The notes beneath the pieces were generated by a model, which worked only from the letters and a program-made list of their open reading frames with translations, had not been told where the DNA came from and did not search any database. A DNA stretch of 64,000 nt. It comes from JAPORY01 sp965215385. GTDB taxonomy: Bacteria > Pseudomonadota > Alphaproteobacteria > Rhodobacterales > Rhodobacteraceae. The stretch is taken from NCBI GenBank assembly GCA_965215385.1, contig OZ244059.1, positions 1,674,001 to 1,738,000 of the forward strand, in the 5' to 3' direction. Positions 9,491 to 19,550 of this stretch are shown in pieces. Position numbers and translations under genes: made by a program. Within the stretch, counting starts at the first letter, position 1; every line of letters starts with the position of its first letter.

Positions 9491-9550
9491 GTCGCTCAAA
9501 ATACGTTGCGAAATGCCTGCTGTCAAGAATTCCCTGTTGGTTCACCAGGG

Positions 9551-10690
9551 CGATCCCACGCTATTTTTTTCGGCACGATTGCCCCCTCCGTTGCTGCGTA
9601 TCACCGCACGATCGTTATCTCTAAAGCGGTTTTGGTTTTGACCGCTTGAGATTTCTCTGCTCGTCGAACGGGAAAAATTTCAAGACAGGGCGCATAATGA
9701 CCCAGAATACAAACAATCATCCGATTTTGCACGCGGCTCCGGAGAACTTTTCTCTGTCCGGGGTTGAAGTCTATTCGATTCAACTCCCTGAGCACCCGCG
9801 TTTCGATGCCGTAATGAATACCCGTCACGATTTGGGTTTTCAGAGATTAGCAGGGCGTGGATTGTGTTATGTTGCGACCTTTGACGGGCAGTGGCTCGGT
9901 TTGGCAACCTAACAACCTGGCAACCTGGCGAAATGGTGCGTTCAAATGTCGTCCGCGCAACCGTTGGATTGGGTGGAAGCCAGCTCAGCAGTTTGACCGC
10001 CTTGATCTGATTGCGAACAATACCCGCTTCCTCGTTCTCTCAAATCCCGGGGTGTTACGCAACTTTGCGTCCTATTTTCTGGGGCAGATGACACGGCAAC
10101 TGCCGGACAATTGGTTCAACGCCTTTGGCCGTCAGGTTCTGCTCGCGGAGACCTTCTGCGATCCCAAACATTTTAAGGGCAAGATGTACACCGCCTCCAA
10201 CGGGATCAATGTCGGCAAAACAAATGGGTTTGCCCGATACACCGGCAACTACACCGATCCGCATGGACGCCAAAGAGATATGTATGTTAAGCCTTTACGA
10301 AAGGATGCGACCCGATTACTCGCCCAACAAGAGCCTTTGCCGGTCACCGTTCGAGCACCTCCCGACCCGAGCCGTGTACCACAGGATGTTCCGTCTTTGC
10401 GTTCGCTCTACAGTGAGTTGGAAACCATTCCCGATGCTCGTCGTTCGCAGGGGAAGAAGCACTCGGTCGCGAGCGTTCTGACGACCCCTGTGTTCGCCGA
10501 ACTCACGAACATGAAAGGCTGTATGGCCGCTGCCGATTTCGCCCTCTTGCTCACCCAAAAACAATTGCGAGTGATTGGGGTTTGGAAAAGTCCGAAGACC
10601 AGAAAATATCTTCCGGTGTCCAAGTCGACCCTTAGCCGTGTTCTGCAATCTGTTCTTAACTTCATACATTTTCCGCATTTTTTCGAAAAT
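9551..10690 (+). mobile_element. DruA-ISAs1 element, truncated
   Basis: The left boundary is marked by CGATCCCACGCTATTTTTTT at 9551, shared with the ends of the MITE at 6455-6601. The body encodes a DruA-like domain followed by the N-terminal part of an ISAs1-family transposase. The catalytic half and the right end are missing; IS1634-like sequence follows from about 10777. Confidence 0.55.
9697..10680 (+). pseudogene. DruA-domain + ISAs1-family transposase N-terminus, broken
   Basis: The first frame (ATG at 9697) encodes TRHDLGFQRLAGRGLCYVAT and ends at a TAA at 9910-9912; the second resumes with RNRWIGWKPAQQFDRLDLI, NNTRFLVLSNPG and LLAETFCDPKHFKGKMYTAS, the characteristic DruA/DUF4338 order. 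The break is a small tandem duplication of AACCTGGC-like units at 9905-9930. After a proline-rich linker, SLYSELETIPDARRSQGKKH and KSTLSRVLQSV are typical ISAs1 N-terminal motifs. The DDE catalytic domain is absent. Confidence 0.7.
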
Positions 10691-10776
10691 TCTCGAATGG
10701 AGAATCCCTTACTGTAGAGGTTTGGGACCAGAAATTTGTAAATCTGGCAATGTAGTGCCCTCGATGTATTTGTTGC

Positions 10777-11192
10777 TTGACAACTGAACGCAAGCGTGCG
10801 TCCAAAAGCTATGTTCACGAGAAAAAACGAATCGACGACACGCGGACTAAAGTCCAAATCGTCAACTCTGCCCGCACCAGGGACAAGGTCGGCCAGCGAG
10901 TTCTCCGGCATGTCGGAACCGCACATAACAGTGCCGAGTTGCAGCGGCTCGAAGGCATGGGCCGTTTCATCTTGGAAGAACTCAGGAGGGAAGAACATGG
11001 TGGCGAACTGTTATTCACCCCAAAGAGCTCGGTGAACTGACCGCCTGCTCACGGCAGGCGGCTGAGAACCCGCAACCGTTTGGCGTTGATGTGGCCGATT
11101 GTCGGCATGGGGGCCGTGTCGATGCCGGAATTCGTGAGGTGTTTGGCAAAATTTACCAGGCTCTGGGTTGGGATCACTCGATGGGTGCCCGG
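10777..11192 (+). pseudogene. IS1634-family transposase, N-terminal fragment
   Basis: SYVHEKKRIDDTRTKVQIV, VGQRVLRHVGTAHNSAEL and RFILEELRREEHG resemble N-termini of one IS1634 subfamily. A frameshift at about 11036 moves the frame to GVDVADCRHGGRVDAGIREV and FGKIYQALGWDHSMG. The fragment ends exactly where IS4/Tn5-DruA copy B begins (11193); the rest of the transposase was not found on the other side. Confidence 0.55.
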
Positions 11193-11262
11193 CCTATCAA
11201 CCAAACACACATGACTCGCATTTAATTTTAAGCCAAATTTTGTTGCAGGCGATGCGGTATGC

Positions 11263-13157
11263 AACATATTTCTGCGGAGACGGCGGCGTGGTTCGTTGGC
11301 GCGTGGCTTGTGTGAAGCTGAGAATTGGCGGGGTGCGACTGGCGAGTTCTGCACGTCTTCGGCTCGGAAGCTATTGCCGCGGCTTGCGGATGCTTTAGGG
11401 GTTCATCTTCCGGCGGCGAAGTCAACGCCATTTGGTGCTTATGCTCCGTCGACGAATGCGATTGTCGATGTTTCGGTCAGTCGACCGGTCAAAGATCTTG
11501 GTCACTTGAGCGGGTTGCGGCGCGGTCAGATCGGCAGCGATGGGACGCGATGATGGCGGCCTATCATCCTGAGGGATGGAACCGGGCGCGGGTGGACAAG
11601 TGCGGTACTGGGTTCGCGCCGAACATTACGGCATTCTCGGCGGGACTGGGTTTGCCGCGGCCAGCCCGCAAGTCGGCCCGCGAGATCGATGGATTGGCTG
11701 GTCAGTGGCTGCCCGCGTGGCAAATATTGGTCGGGTGATCAGCAACCATCGATTTTTGCTGCTGCCGGGTGTGCGGGTCGCGGGGCTCGCGTCGCAGGTT
11801 ATACGGCCGGCGACCTCAACGGTTGCGCGTGATTGGGCGACGATTGACGGTGTGCCACCGGTGTTGTTGCCGACCTTTGTTGGCCGCGACCATTCGGGGT
11901 TGAGTTATCGCGCGGCGGGTTGGTCGTGTTGTCCGAAGCGAACCTCGGGTCGGCGTTCGGGGGGTGACCCGTGCGGTTTGGGGTAAGCCGTTAGTCAAAG
12001 CTTGGCGACCGACGCTCACCGAACCTCCCCCGCGGCGCTTGGGTGGGTCCGGATCACTGGCGACCGGTGACAGTTGGGCGGAACGAGAATACCGTCGGAG
12101 TTCGCATCCCGATGGTCGGATCTGTCGGCGGATCGTTGCCATGGGAAAAGCGTGGAAAAACCGTTTGGGTGCCAACATACCGGTGTTACTTCCGGGTGTC
12201 GCCGAGCCGGCGGCCGCGGATCGATTACGGTCAAACCCCTCGGTCACCATGCACCCTATCCTCGAGTCCCAGGTCGAACAGACGGTTGAACGCTGCCAAG
12301 CCGAACGCCCCGTTCTGGTGATACAAGATACCACCACGCGCCATTATGATGGTTTATCGCCGACGCCCGATCGTGATGCTCTTGGCGGCGGTAAGGGCCG
12401 CCGTGGCCGGCTGTTTCATGCTGGGGTCACCGTGAAGGGGGTTGGACGCCCACTCGGGATGTTTGCCGCCGCCGCCAATTTCCGTCGTGCTGACGACAAC
12501 GATAGCGCGCGATGGTTACAGGATTTGGCTAAAGCGCAAGAATTCGAACAGGTCGGCCAGCGAACCCGCGTTGTCTCGGTCGGTGACCGTGAAGGCGACT
12601 TTTGGGAACTCCTGCGTCACGCCCACCACACCGATCAAGAACTGTTCGTGCGATCCGCCAACAAGAATGACCGCCGGATCCGAACAACCGACGGCAGCGA
12701 CGCTGATTTATGGCAAGCTATTCTGGCAACCGCACCAGTCAGCGAGCACCGCATCCGGATTCCAGCCAGCGGCGGCCCCCATCGTCGCAAAGAACGGAAA
12801 GCAAAACTCTCGCTCCGTTGCCAAGACGTTTCACTCCTACCCCCGCAAGCTTTTGGTTCCGATGAGCCCCTTCACAGGATTGCCATCTCGGCCAAAGAAG
12901 ACACGCCACAACAACCGAAACGCGGCAAAAAACACCAGTCGGAACGGCCCTTGCATTGGGTCTTGCTTCTCTCAAAAGGATCAGCCGACTTGGATATCGC
13001 CCTAGCGGCGTCGCGCTGGTATGAATTACGATGGCGCATCGAACGCTTCTTTCATACCATTAAACCGGGAACACAGATTGAACAGCGGCACTTGAACCAA
13101 GTGGACGATCTGCGCAAATGCCTCGCCTTTGAGGCCATCACCGCCGTTCGGGTCTAA
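11263..13157 (+). pseudogene. DruA-domain + Tn5-like IS4 transposase, copy B
   Basis: Order of parts: DruA N-terminus (LARGLCEAENWRGATG, about 11300), DruA core (GGQVRYWVRAEHYGILGG, RDRWIGWSVAARV, NHRFLLLPGVRVAGLAS; 11585-11800), Tn5-like DNA-binding block (HPDGRICRRIVAMGKAW), catalytic Asp in IQDTTTRHYDGL, Asp in VSVGDREGDFWELL and the Glu helix WYELRWRIERFFHTIK. The transposase half from 11964 to the TAA at 13157 is one open frame. Frameshifts lie near 11560 (shared with copy A) and in a G-run near 11955 (six G here, five in copy A). Confidence 0.75.
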
Positions 13158-13448
13158 GACCTCGCGCTACTCGCACAAACAAAACCGGCGGCTCTCGCTC
13201 GAAAATAGGTTGATCCCGAGGATATCAACGTCCGATGTATTCAGCCCCGCAGCCACCAATCGGCAATTCGCGCGGACCGCCGACCATGACGATATCGCAG
13301 TTCGTGGTTATGGTTGGCGGACTCGCGGGGTTCGATCCGTCAAAACGATAGTCATTACGAGGAACGCCGAAGCTCTGGGAGGGTACGCGGATACTCAATG
13401 AGAGCATCACCGCCATTCAAACCGACCAACAGTAGCTGGACAGGCAAG

Positions 13449-15123
13449 CACCGATTCAACTCTGCGGTGCAACAATAGGAATTTTTTCACCCGCCTTTAG
13501 TGTTCTTCTGAACTGGTGAGCAGACGCCGGGGTTATCAAGAATGGTTCGCTGTGTTGTCAGTGGTCAACAGCGGTCGCAATCTCTAACTGGGACTTTAGA
13601 TCAGTCTCCGGTCAAGCGCAAGTAAAGTGCAATCCGATCTTGGCACCGGCACCTTGGCTGATCATGTCGACGGCTCGTCGTTACGCGATTGAACACTTTC
13701 GATAATGCGGGGGTTGAAGGGGGCGGCAGCCCCCTTTCCGTCTTGATCTGTCGGGCACCGATCGGCGCACTTTGGCGACACGATACGAAGCAGCGGCAGA
13801 TACCCCGATGCCGACTTGAACCGGGAATAGGGCCAGGCTTGTTCGCGGCGGCCGGCGGACCGATACCATCTAATCGACACTCCGCAAGTGCCCGCGTCCG
13901 TTCTTTCATTCCACCAAGAACCGGGATTACCCAATTGTGCCCCGTGTTCTGACGGCAAACCCGTGACGGATTGGCAGACCGAGAGACGATTTTTTCCCAG
14001 TAGCCGATGATCAAGTCGATCATTTTGCGACGAGTATGAGCGTTCAGGCCCTGGCCGCGGCCATCACCTCCTGCGGGGTGCGATACCCCAAGACCTGGCG
14101 TGGGCGCGTATTTAAAGCATCCGGCACGCGCTGCACGTCAAGTGCCGTCACCGCCTGGAAATTGGTGCCCTTCGGAAAATACCCGCAGATCAAGCCATTC
14201 ATATGCTCGTTTCAACCACGTTCCCAAGACGCATAGGGACGGGCAAAGCAGAACGACGCGGATAAGGTTCGAGCCCTTGTTTCATGACGCGCAAATTCCT
14301 TGCCGTTGTCGGCGGTAAGGGTGTGCACCGGATACGGTGCTAGTCGGGTGCTAATGGCCTGACCAACCGCTACCGCCGTTTTGCGACTAACCTTCGGTAT
14401 TAACACGAGTTTCGACATCCGATCCACCAGCGTGACCAGCGCCCCGCGGTGCCCCTTGCCAATCACGGTATCCACCTCCCAGTCTCCAACCCACGACTTG
14501 GCCGCAACGCACTCCGGGCACTCGGAGAGGTCCACCCGGTTCGGAAGGCAGCCGCGCCCACGATCCCGGCCCGTCGGCACATTCGGCTTCTTGCCCCGAC
14601 GGCGTAACGATCGCCATAACACCCCGCCGCGCTGCCGATCCGCCCGAATATACTGATAGATCCACTCGGCACTCACCGAAACTACCCCGTCGCGACGCAA
14701 ACGACCGGCTATCTGCTCCGGACTCCAGGCCAAAACCAAGAGGCCTTCAATCCGGGACCAGAGTTCCACCGTCAGCTTCCAAGGCCGCGACGACGCCGCA
14801 CGGCGACGCTCTCGCGCCTTTTGTTCCGCTTGCTTGTGACGGTACCCCCGTGCACCGCTATTACGACGAAGTTCCCGTGAAATCGTCGCCGGGTTGCGGT
14901 TCATTTCGCGGGCGATGGCACGCAGCGAATACCCGCTTGCCTTCAAGGCGTGAATTTAGCATCGATCGGCATAGGTCAGGTGGTGGTAGCCGTTTGGCAT
15001 CGGAATCTCCTTATAAAAACTCTTCAGAGATTCATACCAACTCCTGACCTCAACACAACACCTGTGAGCCAAGATCCTCTAAACCACAACATCGTAGTGT
15101 TGCACGTCAGAATTGAACGGACG
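13449..15123 (-). mobile_element. IS30-family element inserted in copy B, AAG target duplication
   Basis: Terminal repeats of 26 bp: CACCGATTCAACTCTGCGGT at 13449 and, in reverse complement, CGTCCGTTCAATTCTGACGT at 15123, both continuing GCAACA. AAG occurs on each side (13446-13448 and 15124-15126), a 3-bp duplication as in IS30 elements. At 1675 bp it is longer than usual; about 550 bp on the left (13500-14040) carry no recognised gene, only a short unassigned frame and a GC hairpin (AAGGGGGC/GCCCCCTT near 13727). Confidence 0.7.
14044..15000 (-). pseudogene. IS30-family transposase with two nonsense codons
   Basis: Begins MPNGYHHLTYADRC and carries the IS30 helix-turn-helix segment (YSLRAIAREMNRNPATIS), then WVGDWEVDTVIGKGHRGALV (first Asp region), LTADNGKEFA (second Asp) and the C-terminal block ending LGYRTPQEVMAAARA. 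TAA replaces a codon at 14956-14958 and TGA at 14212-14214 sits where WERG.NEHMNG continues. About 319 codons if the stops are ignored, the normal family size. Confidence 0.8.
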
Positions 15124-15162
15124 AAGAGTAAGACAGCGGAGTCAAGTATGATAAATTGATAG

Positions 15163-15539
15163 CCTGGCAGCACCGGCGGAACAAGACAAAAAATCCGTCG
15201 ATTGGCGGTTCGCCGCCGAGATGGCGCAAATCAAGCTAAAGTCACTGCACCCAGCAATTTAATGATTTTGGGATACTAGGCTTTGCGTATGAGCTTATTT
15301 TCCACCATGCCGTACGAGTAGAGTATTGATCACGATCACAATATATAGTAATGGAGAATTCGTGAGATTGAGACTAATGTCGCCTCTCGAATTTTGCGTT
15401 CAGGAACGGAAGCGGAGCAAATTGAATATTGATGCAGTCAACAACACATGTTGCGGACGTGTTTCGCACTGTCAATCTTGATTTCTTAATTTTGCGATAG
15501 GGGAAGTGAATTTTCTGATTCTTTGTTTGGAGGGGTCGA
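15163..15539. other. upstream region of the TIR operon
   Basis: AT-rich sequence without a recognisable gene. GGAGGGG at 15529-15535 is a strong ribosome binding site for the TIR gene. The region would have to hold the operon promoter; no single -35/-10 pair stands out enough to call. Confidence 0.4.
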
Positions 15540-16022
15540 ATGGCAGAGCAAATTAAAAATATCTTTATCAGTCATGTGCACAAGGACGATGCGGGGTTGA
15601 CTGATCTCAAGCGCCTCATTGAGAGCAAGGGAATGAAGATTCGGGACAGCTCGATCACCTCCGACAAGCCCAACCACGCCACATCGTGTGATTACATCAA
15701 ATCCGAAATTCTCGGACCCCGCATTGACTGGGCGGGATGCATGGTAGTCTATATTTCCCCCGAAACTAAGGACAGCAAATGGGTAAATTGGGAAATTGAA
15801 CGGGCACACGAACAAGCCAAGCCAATCATTGGGATATGGGAGCGTGGCTCCCATGATTGTGATATTCCGGAAGCGTTGGATCAATACGGACATGCTTGTG
15901 TTGGCTGGAACGCCGACAAGATTATTGACGCCATCAACGGCGACTGTAACAATTTTGAAACCCAAGATGGCACACCTTTTCCGTTGCGGTCAATCAAATA
16001 CCATCGGTGTGGAGGAAAATGA
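15540..16022 (+). CDS. TIR-like domain protein (ThsB-like, MTH538 type)
   Basis: 160 aa, one domain. The start IKNIFISHVHKDD (residues 5-17) is the first strand and loop of MTH538/ThsB-like TIR domains; CDYIKSEILGPRIDWAG leads to MVVYISPETKDSKWVNWEIE, where Glu85 in WVNWEIE is the position of the catalytic glutamate in NAD-processing TIRs. In Thoeris, ThsB makes a cyclic-ADP-ribose-type signal from NAD during infection; the family membership is visible, the enzymatic activity is inferred. It opens an operon, overlapping the Nmad2 gene by ATGA. No ThsA-like effector is adjacent. Confidence 0.8.
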   Translation: MAEQIKNIFISHVHKDDAGLTDLKRLIESKGMKIRDSSITSDKPNHATSCDYIKSEILGPRIDWAGCMVVYISPETKDSKWVNWEIERAHEQAKPIIGIWERGSHDCDIPEALDQYGHACVGWNADKIIDAINGDCNNFETQDGTPFPLRSIKYHRCGGK

Positions 16023-16660
16023 AAACCAAAGACAAAGCAGGTACGACCAACCTTTTCACATACGTTCTGGCATTTGACAGCGGCTTCGCCCCCAACCCAT
16101 TCGGCGGCTACTGTACTCTTGCCACGTGCAAGCCCAAAATAAGGAAACGCGCTCAGATCGGCGATTGGATTGTGGGTACTGGGAGTAACGCGAAAAGTGT
16201 AAGGCGTGGGAAGTTCCTAGTATACGTAATGCGGGTGGAGGAAGTTCTGACCTTTAGTCAATACTGGTACGATCCACGGTTTGTCGACAAGAAACCCAAC
16301 CTTCGTGGCAGCTATCTTATGGCGTGCGGAGACAACATTTACCAGCCACATCCCTCGGGATCGGGATGGCTACAAAGCGAATCGTATCACAGCCAACGAG
16401 ATCGTGAAAAGCACATCCGGCATGACACAAAGGTTAATCGTGTGCTTCTTAGCCGTGAGTTTGTCTATTTTGGAGCTCAGGGCCCCAAGATTCCCAAGCA
16501 TCTAAGGGAAGCGGGCTTGGTCCATCCTGGACAGAACCATACCAGAATTCCATGCCCACAAACGATGGCTGTATTTGAGGCTTGGTTCAAGACTCTTGGC
16601 AGGATGGGTTATCGAGGAAAGCCTCAAGATATGCTTGAAGAAGCACGAAAGCGACTATGA
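16019..16660 (+). CDS. Nmad2-domain protein (nucleotide-modification-associated)
   Basis: 213 aa. ATG at 16019 overlaps the TIR stop and follows GGAGGA at 16011-16016; a start 12 bases upstream would lack this site. FDSGFAPNPFGGYCTLATCK (residues 19-38), KRAQIGDWIVGTG and VYVMRVEEVLTFSQYW, then ACGDNIYQP, match the putative nucleotide-modification-associated domain 2 described by comparative genomics. Its biochemical role is not established; the fold is thought to bind or sense modified nucleotides. Coupled on both sides (ATGA overlaps) to TIR and MazG genes, so all three should be made in fixed ratio. Confidence 0.75.
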   Translation: MKTKDKAGTTNLFTYVLAFDSGFAPNPFGGYCTLATCKPKIRKRAQIGDWIVGTGSNAKSVRRGKFLVYVMRVEEVLTFSQYWYDPRFVDKKPNLRGSYLMACGDNIYQPHPSGSGWLQSESYHSQRDREKHIRHDTKVNRVLLSREFVYFGAQGPKIPKHLREAGLVHPGQNHTRIPCPQTMAVFEAWFKTLGRMGYRGKPQDMLEEARKRL

Positions 16661-17811
16661 GCACAGAAGCGAACAATTACGAGCAACTTCTTATTGATTA
16701 CGAAGCTATGGCTGCGAAAACCGATCGCTTAACTACCAATGATAGCGATCCAATCCTGTTGGGTCTGTTTGGAGAGGTGGGCAGCATTATGAGCGCGGCT
16801 AAGAAACTGCATCGGGACAAGAGTGCATTTGAGGCAAGTTACAGAAATGAGGTTAAAGAAGAATTTGGTGATGTGATTTGGTATGTGGCGGCTCTCTGCC
16901 GAAGGTACCGCATAGGTCTCGCCGATCTAATCTCGGAGGTTCTTGCCAAGGATGAATATGACACCTCTCTCATTCTCAACACCAACTTTCACCATCCCGT
17001 TACCAAGGCATCTCGTGTCCCTGACCCAAAACAGATTCATCCCATTCTATTGGAACTAGGGCACCGTGCAGGAACTTTGCTAGGGATTGTCGCAAACACA
17101 AGCAAAACCCGTCCGCTGCTGAAGGCGTTTCTAAGAACCTATCTTGAGGCCTTGCAAGTTGTCGAAGTGTCACTTGTGGACGTGCTTGCCGATAACACCG
17201 CCAAAACTAAAGGGCGCTTCCTGACACCAGACATAAAAGCCCTTCCAGATTTTGATGAGGGATTCCCGCTAGATGAGAAGATTCCGTGTAATTTCGAGAT
17301 TGAGATATTTCCACGAGCTGACAACAAAACCTATCTACGGTGGAAGGGTGTGATCATCGGTGATCCTCTCTCTGACAACATTGCTGATCCGGATGGGTAT
17401 CGGTTTCATGATGTGTTCCATTTCGCTTTTGCTGCGATCATGCACTGGTCTCCAACCTTCCGGAGCCTGATCAAGCACAAGCGCAAAAGTAATCCCGAGA
17501 TTGATGAGACTGAAGACAGCGGACGGGCAAGTGTCGTGGAGGAAGGAGTCAGTGCCTACATCTTCTCCTATGCAAAGGAACGCAATTTCTTTGATGGTCA
17601 CGATAGTATCTCATTTGACCTACTCAAGGCCATCAACAGATTCGTCAAAGGCTATGAAGTGGCTCAATGCCCACTCAATCTTTGGGAAGACGCCATCCTG
17701 CAAGGATATCGAGTATTCCGCAAAATAAAACAGAAAAATTACGGACTTATCACTGGTAATCGGCTAGAAAGAACTTTGGAATTCCGGTCTCTTGAGACGG
17801 ATTTTGGGTGA
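16657..17811 (+). CDS. MazG-like nucleoside triphosphate pyrophosphohydrolase
   Basis: 384 aa. The N-terminal third is an all-alpha MazG-type domain: LFGEVGSIMSAAKKLHRDK (about residues 33-51) and EVKEEFGDVIWYVAALCRRY with the metal-binding ExxD. The C-terminal half has YRFHDVFHFAFAAIMHWSP and the acidic motif DETEDSGRASVVEEG, conserved in a long subfamily of MazG-like proteins. MazG enzymes cut NTPs or modified nucleotides to monophosphates; here the likely substrate is a nucleotide signal or the infected cell's dNTP pool (inference). The second Glu of the usual ExxE motif is Ser, so activity needs testing. Starts in the ATGA shared with the preceding gene. Confidence 0.75.
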   Translation: MSTEANNYEQLLIDYEAMAAKTDRLTTNDSDPILLGLFGEVGSIMSAAKKLHRDKSAFEASYRNEVKEEFGDVIWYVAALCRRYRIGLADLISEVLAKDEYDTSLILNTNFHHPVTKASRVPDPKQIHPILLELGHRAGTLLGIVANTSKTRPLLKAFLRTYLEALQVVEVSLVDVLADNTAKTKGRFLTPDIKALPDFDEGFPLDEKIPCNFEIEIFPRADNKTYLRWKGVIIGDPLSDNIADPDGYRFHDVFHFAFAAIMHWSPTFRSLIKHKRKSNPEIDETEDSGRASVVEEGVSAYIFSYAKERNFFDGHDSISFDLLKAINRFVKGYEVAQCPLNLWEDAILQGYRVFRKIKQKNYGLITGNRLERTLEFRSLETDFG

Positions 17812-18041
17812 GTGCGACCAGCATACTTCATACTCTGGAAGTGCCGTCTTTCGGGAACACCTTCAACCCATATTTTGACTTGTATTCTCTCCACATCCCC
17901 GCCCTGCAAACATATCTGTAGAGCGAGGCATCCAAAGTTAACGCAGGCAAAACGAGTACACGGGAAATATGCAATCCATTTACCCTGAGACATCAACCTT
18001 GCTGACCGGGCTGGTTCAAGCTCCTACGGGAGTGATTTGAG
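17812..18041. other. gap inside the TIR-Nmad2-MazG-TM cluster
   Basis: 230 bp between the MazG-like and membrane protein genes. A short hairpin GCTCCTACGGGAG sits at about 18019-18031 immediately before the membrane protein gene. An antisense frame here has no recognisable content. A separate promoter for the membrane protein is possible. Confidence 0.35.
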
Positions 18042-18425
18042 ATGACCGACAATGAAGCCATGGAAATCTATCGACAACGCTACGAAACCTTTAGGCATCT
18101 TGATAAGTTGCGGTGGCAAATGCTTCAGATCCTTGTTGCTATTGGCACGGCCACCACACTCATTCTGAGATGCACCTCAGGAACCCTTGAATTTTGGTCC
18201 TTTACCATCCTCGGTATGGCATTGCTTGTACTGGCTTTTGCCATGTATAAAATCAACAAGGGAATTCGGGGAAATGGAAAAGCACTGCAGAAGACAGGCA
18301 AAATGGTAGGAGATGGCGACATTCCCGATGTATCTAATGAGTGGCATAGTGCTGGCCATTGGTTAATGATCGGGACGGGAACGGTAGGTGTTATCTTACT
18401 GATTAAGGGATTACTGTTGGCATGA
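18042..18425 (+). CDS. small three-TM membrane protein, candidate effector
   Basis: 127 aa. A charged N-terminal helix (MEIYRQRYETFRHLDKLRW) precedes two close hydrophobic segments (about residues 27-43 and 50-68), a basic cytoplasmic loop (KINKGIRGNGKALQKTGK) and a third segment at 107-126. No family recognised. It lies 230 bp after the MazG-like gene on the same strand with its own weak site (GGGAGTGATTTGAG). Membrane proteins next to signal-producing enzymes are often pore-forming effectors in defence operons; this role is inferred from position only. ISKra4-like copy 3 starts 9 bases after its stop. Confidence 0.6.
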   Translation: MTDNEAMEIYRQRYETFRHLDKLRWQMLQILVAIGTATTLILRCTSGTLEFWSFTILGMALLVLAFAMYKINKGIRGNGKALQKTGKMVGDGDIPDVSNEWHSAGHWLMIGTGTVGVILLIKGLLLA

Positions 18426-19550
18426 TAGGATAGGGGTGCGAATCTTGTATGGTGTACTATATATTGCGCTTTTATGCGACCAATGCCAAGCGAATCGCCC
18501 GATTATCATTGGCCGGCACCTTGGGAACCCAGTTACCTTGGCGATTGCGGCGTGGCACCAAGTCTTCCCAAGCCCGATCAAAGCGACCAGACTTGGCCAG
18601 GCGCGGGTGCTCAGAACCCCTTGGCCGCCGTCCCGCCGCCAACTCTGACCAGAACGCTTCATCCGCGTCGTGACTAAAACTTTGTTGGCGGCTGCAACCG
18701 CACCCGAGCCGATGGCATACCCGGCGGCCGCCGCATCATCCATCCGATGGCGGTTGTGACGAAAGGACCCGAGTTCGCGACGGAGCTGGGTGCCCGCCGT
18801 TCCGTTGCTTAGGAGATACCGCAACGCAACAATGACCTTGGCCGCGCCGTTGGCGTCGTGGCGCAACGGATGCCGCCATTTCGCAAACCACGCCGTTCCC
18901 GCCGCCGTCGCTTGGCCAAAGGCCGCATCCGCCGTCGCTTGGCCAAAGGCCGCATCCGCCGTCGCTTGGCCAAAGGCCGCATCCGCCGCCGCTTTCCGAT
19001 GTGGCGCCGCATGCCAATAATCCAATAGCACCCGATCGGGGCACAAAGCTTCCAGAAACGTCCAATTATCCGGTGCCCCATCAGCGACCGCCACGACCTT
19101 AAGGTTCGGGTCAACCGTGAGCCCGTGGCATAATTCGGTGCTTAACGGTGCCGGCAAAGTCTCTTTACCCGCCGCCGGCCGTTGCCCAAAACAACCGGCA
19201 TCCAGCCGGTTGCCAGCGGCATCGACAAAGCCCACAACCCCGCCAGCGGCCGCACGCCACCCGGCATCAAGGTCGCTGTCACCGACCGTTGCAGCTTGCA
19301 GCCGCATCATGACGCCGTCAAGTGAGACCAGCAGCGACGCGGTTCCCGATGGTAAGGCCACGCGTTCCCGAACCGTTGCGAGCAACGCATTGGAACCCGC
19401 CGCCAGTTCACTCCCGACCGCAGCTGAAAGCCGGATCAGCGAAGCGGTAGCAGGGCCCTGACCGCCGAACTGGCGTCACGCTTCGGCACTTTCACGCGCC
19501 GTGAGACCACTCATCAGAGACAGAGAGAGTCCGGCCGTCGCCAGTATCAT
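18411..19550 (-). pseudogene. ISKra4-like transposase orfB, nonsense and frameshift (copy 3)
   Basis: The codon for Trp in EAWRQFGG is TGA (CGTCACGC on the plus strand near 19476), so the open frame restarts only at 19385. A missing G near 18600 (CCAGGCGCGGG versus CCAGGGCGCGG) shifts the C-terminus out of frame past the IS end. The segment DAAFGQATA is present three times instead of once because of a 27-bp tandem expansion. Confidence 0.75.
18904..18984. repeat. 27-bp tandem repeat, three units, inside transposase
   Basis: GCCGTCGCTTGGCCAAAGGC-type units at 18904, 18931 and 18958, each 27 bp and in frame (nine codons). Copies 1, 2 and 5 have a single unit. It is a local slippage expansion unique to copy 3. 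Confidence 0.85.

Larger units (their letters stand above)
11193..15162 (+). mobile_element. IS4/Tn5-like element with DruA domain, copy B, containing an IS30
   Basis: The left end is CCTATCAACCAAACACACAT at 11193. The right end, after IS30 at 13449-15123 is taken out, is CAAGTATGATAAATTGATAG at 15143-15162, giving the same terminal repeats as copy A. Copy A supplies the uninterrupted sequence across the IS30 site. Net length is about 2.29 kb. It is inverted relative to copy A and about 5 kb away, so recombination between them could flip the interval that holds the toxin-antitoxin genes. Confidence 0.75.

Noticed and set aside
13601..14023. 140-codon frame inside the IS30 element
   Set aside because: No recognisable family or start site; kept only as unassigned IS30 interior.
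15540..16022. Calling the operon Thoeris
   Set aside because: The TIR is ThsB-like, but no SIR2/SLOG or Macro-domain ThsA is present.
17739..17996. Antisense frame after the MazG-like gene
   Set aside because: Overlaps a well-supported gene, has no recognisable content and no ribosome binding site.
18904..18984. Short regular repeats that might suggest CRISPR
   Set aside because: Units are directly adjacent with no spacers and are in frame inside a transposase.
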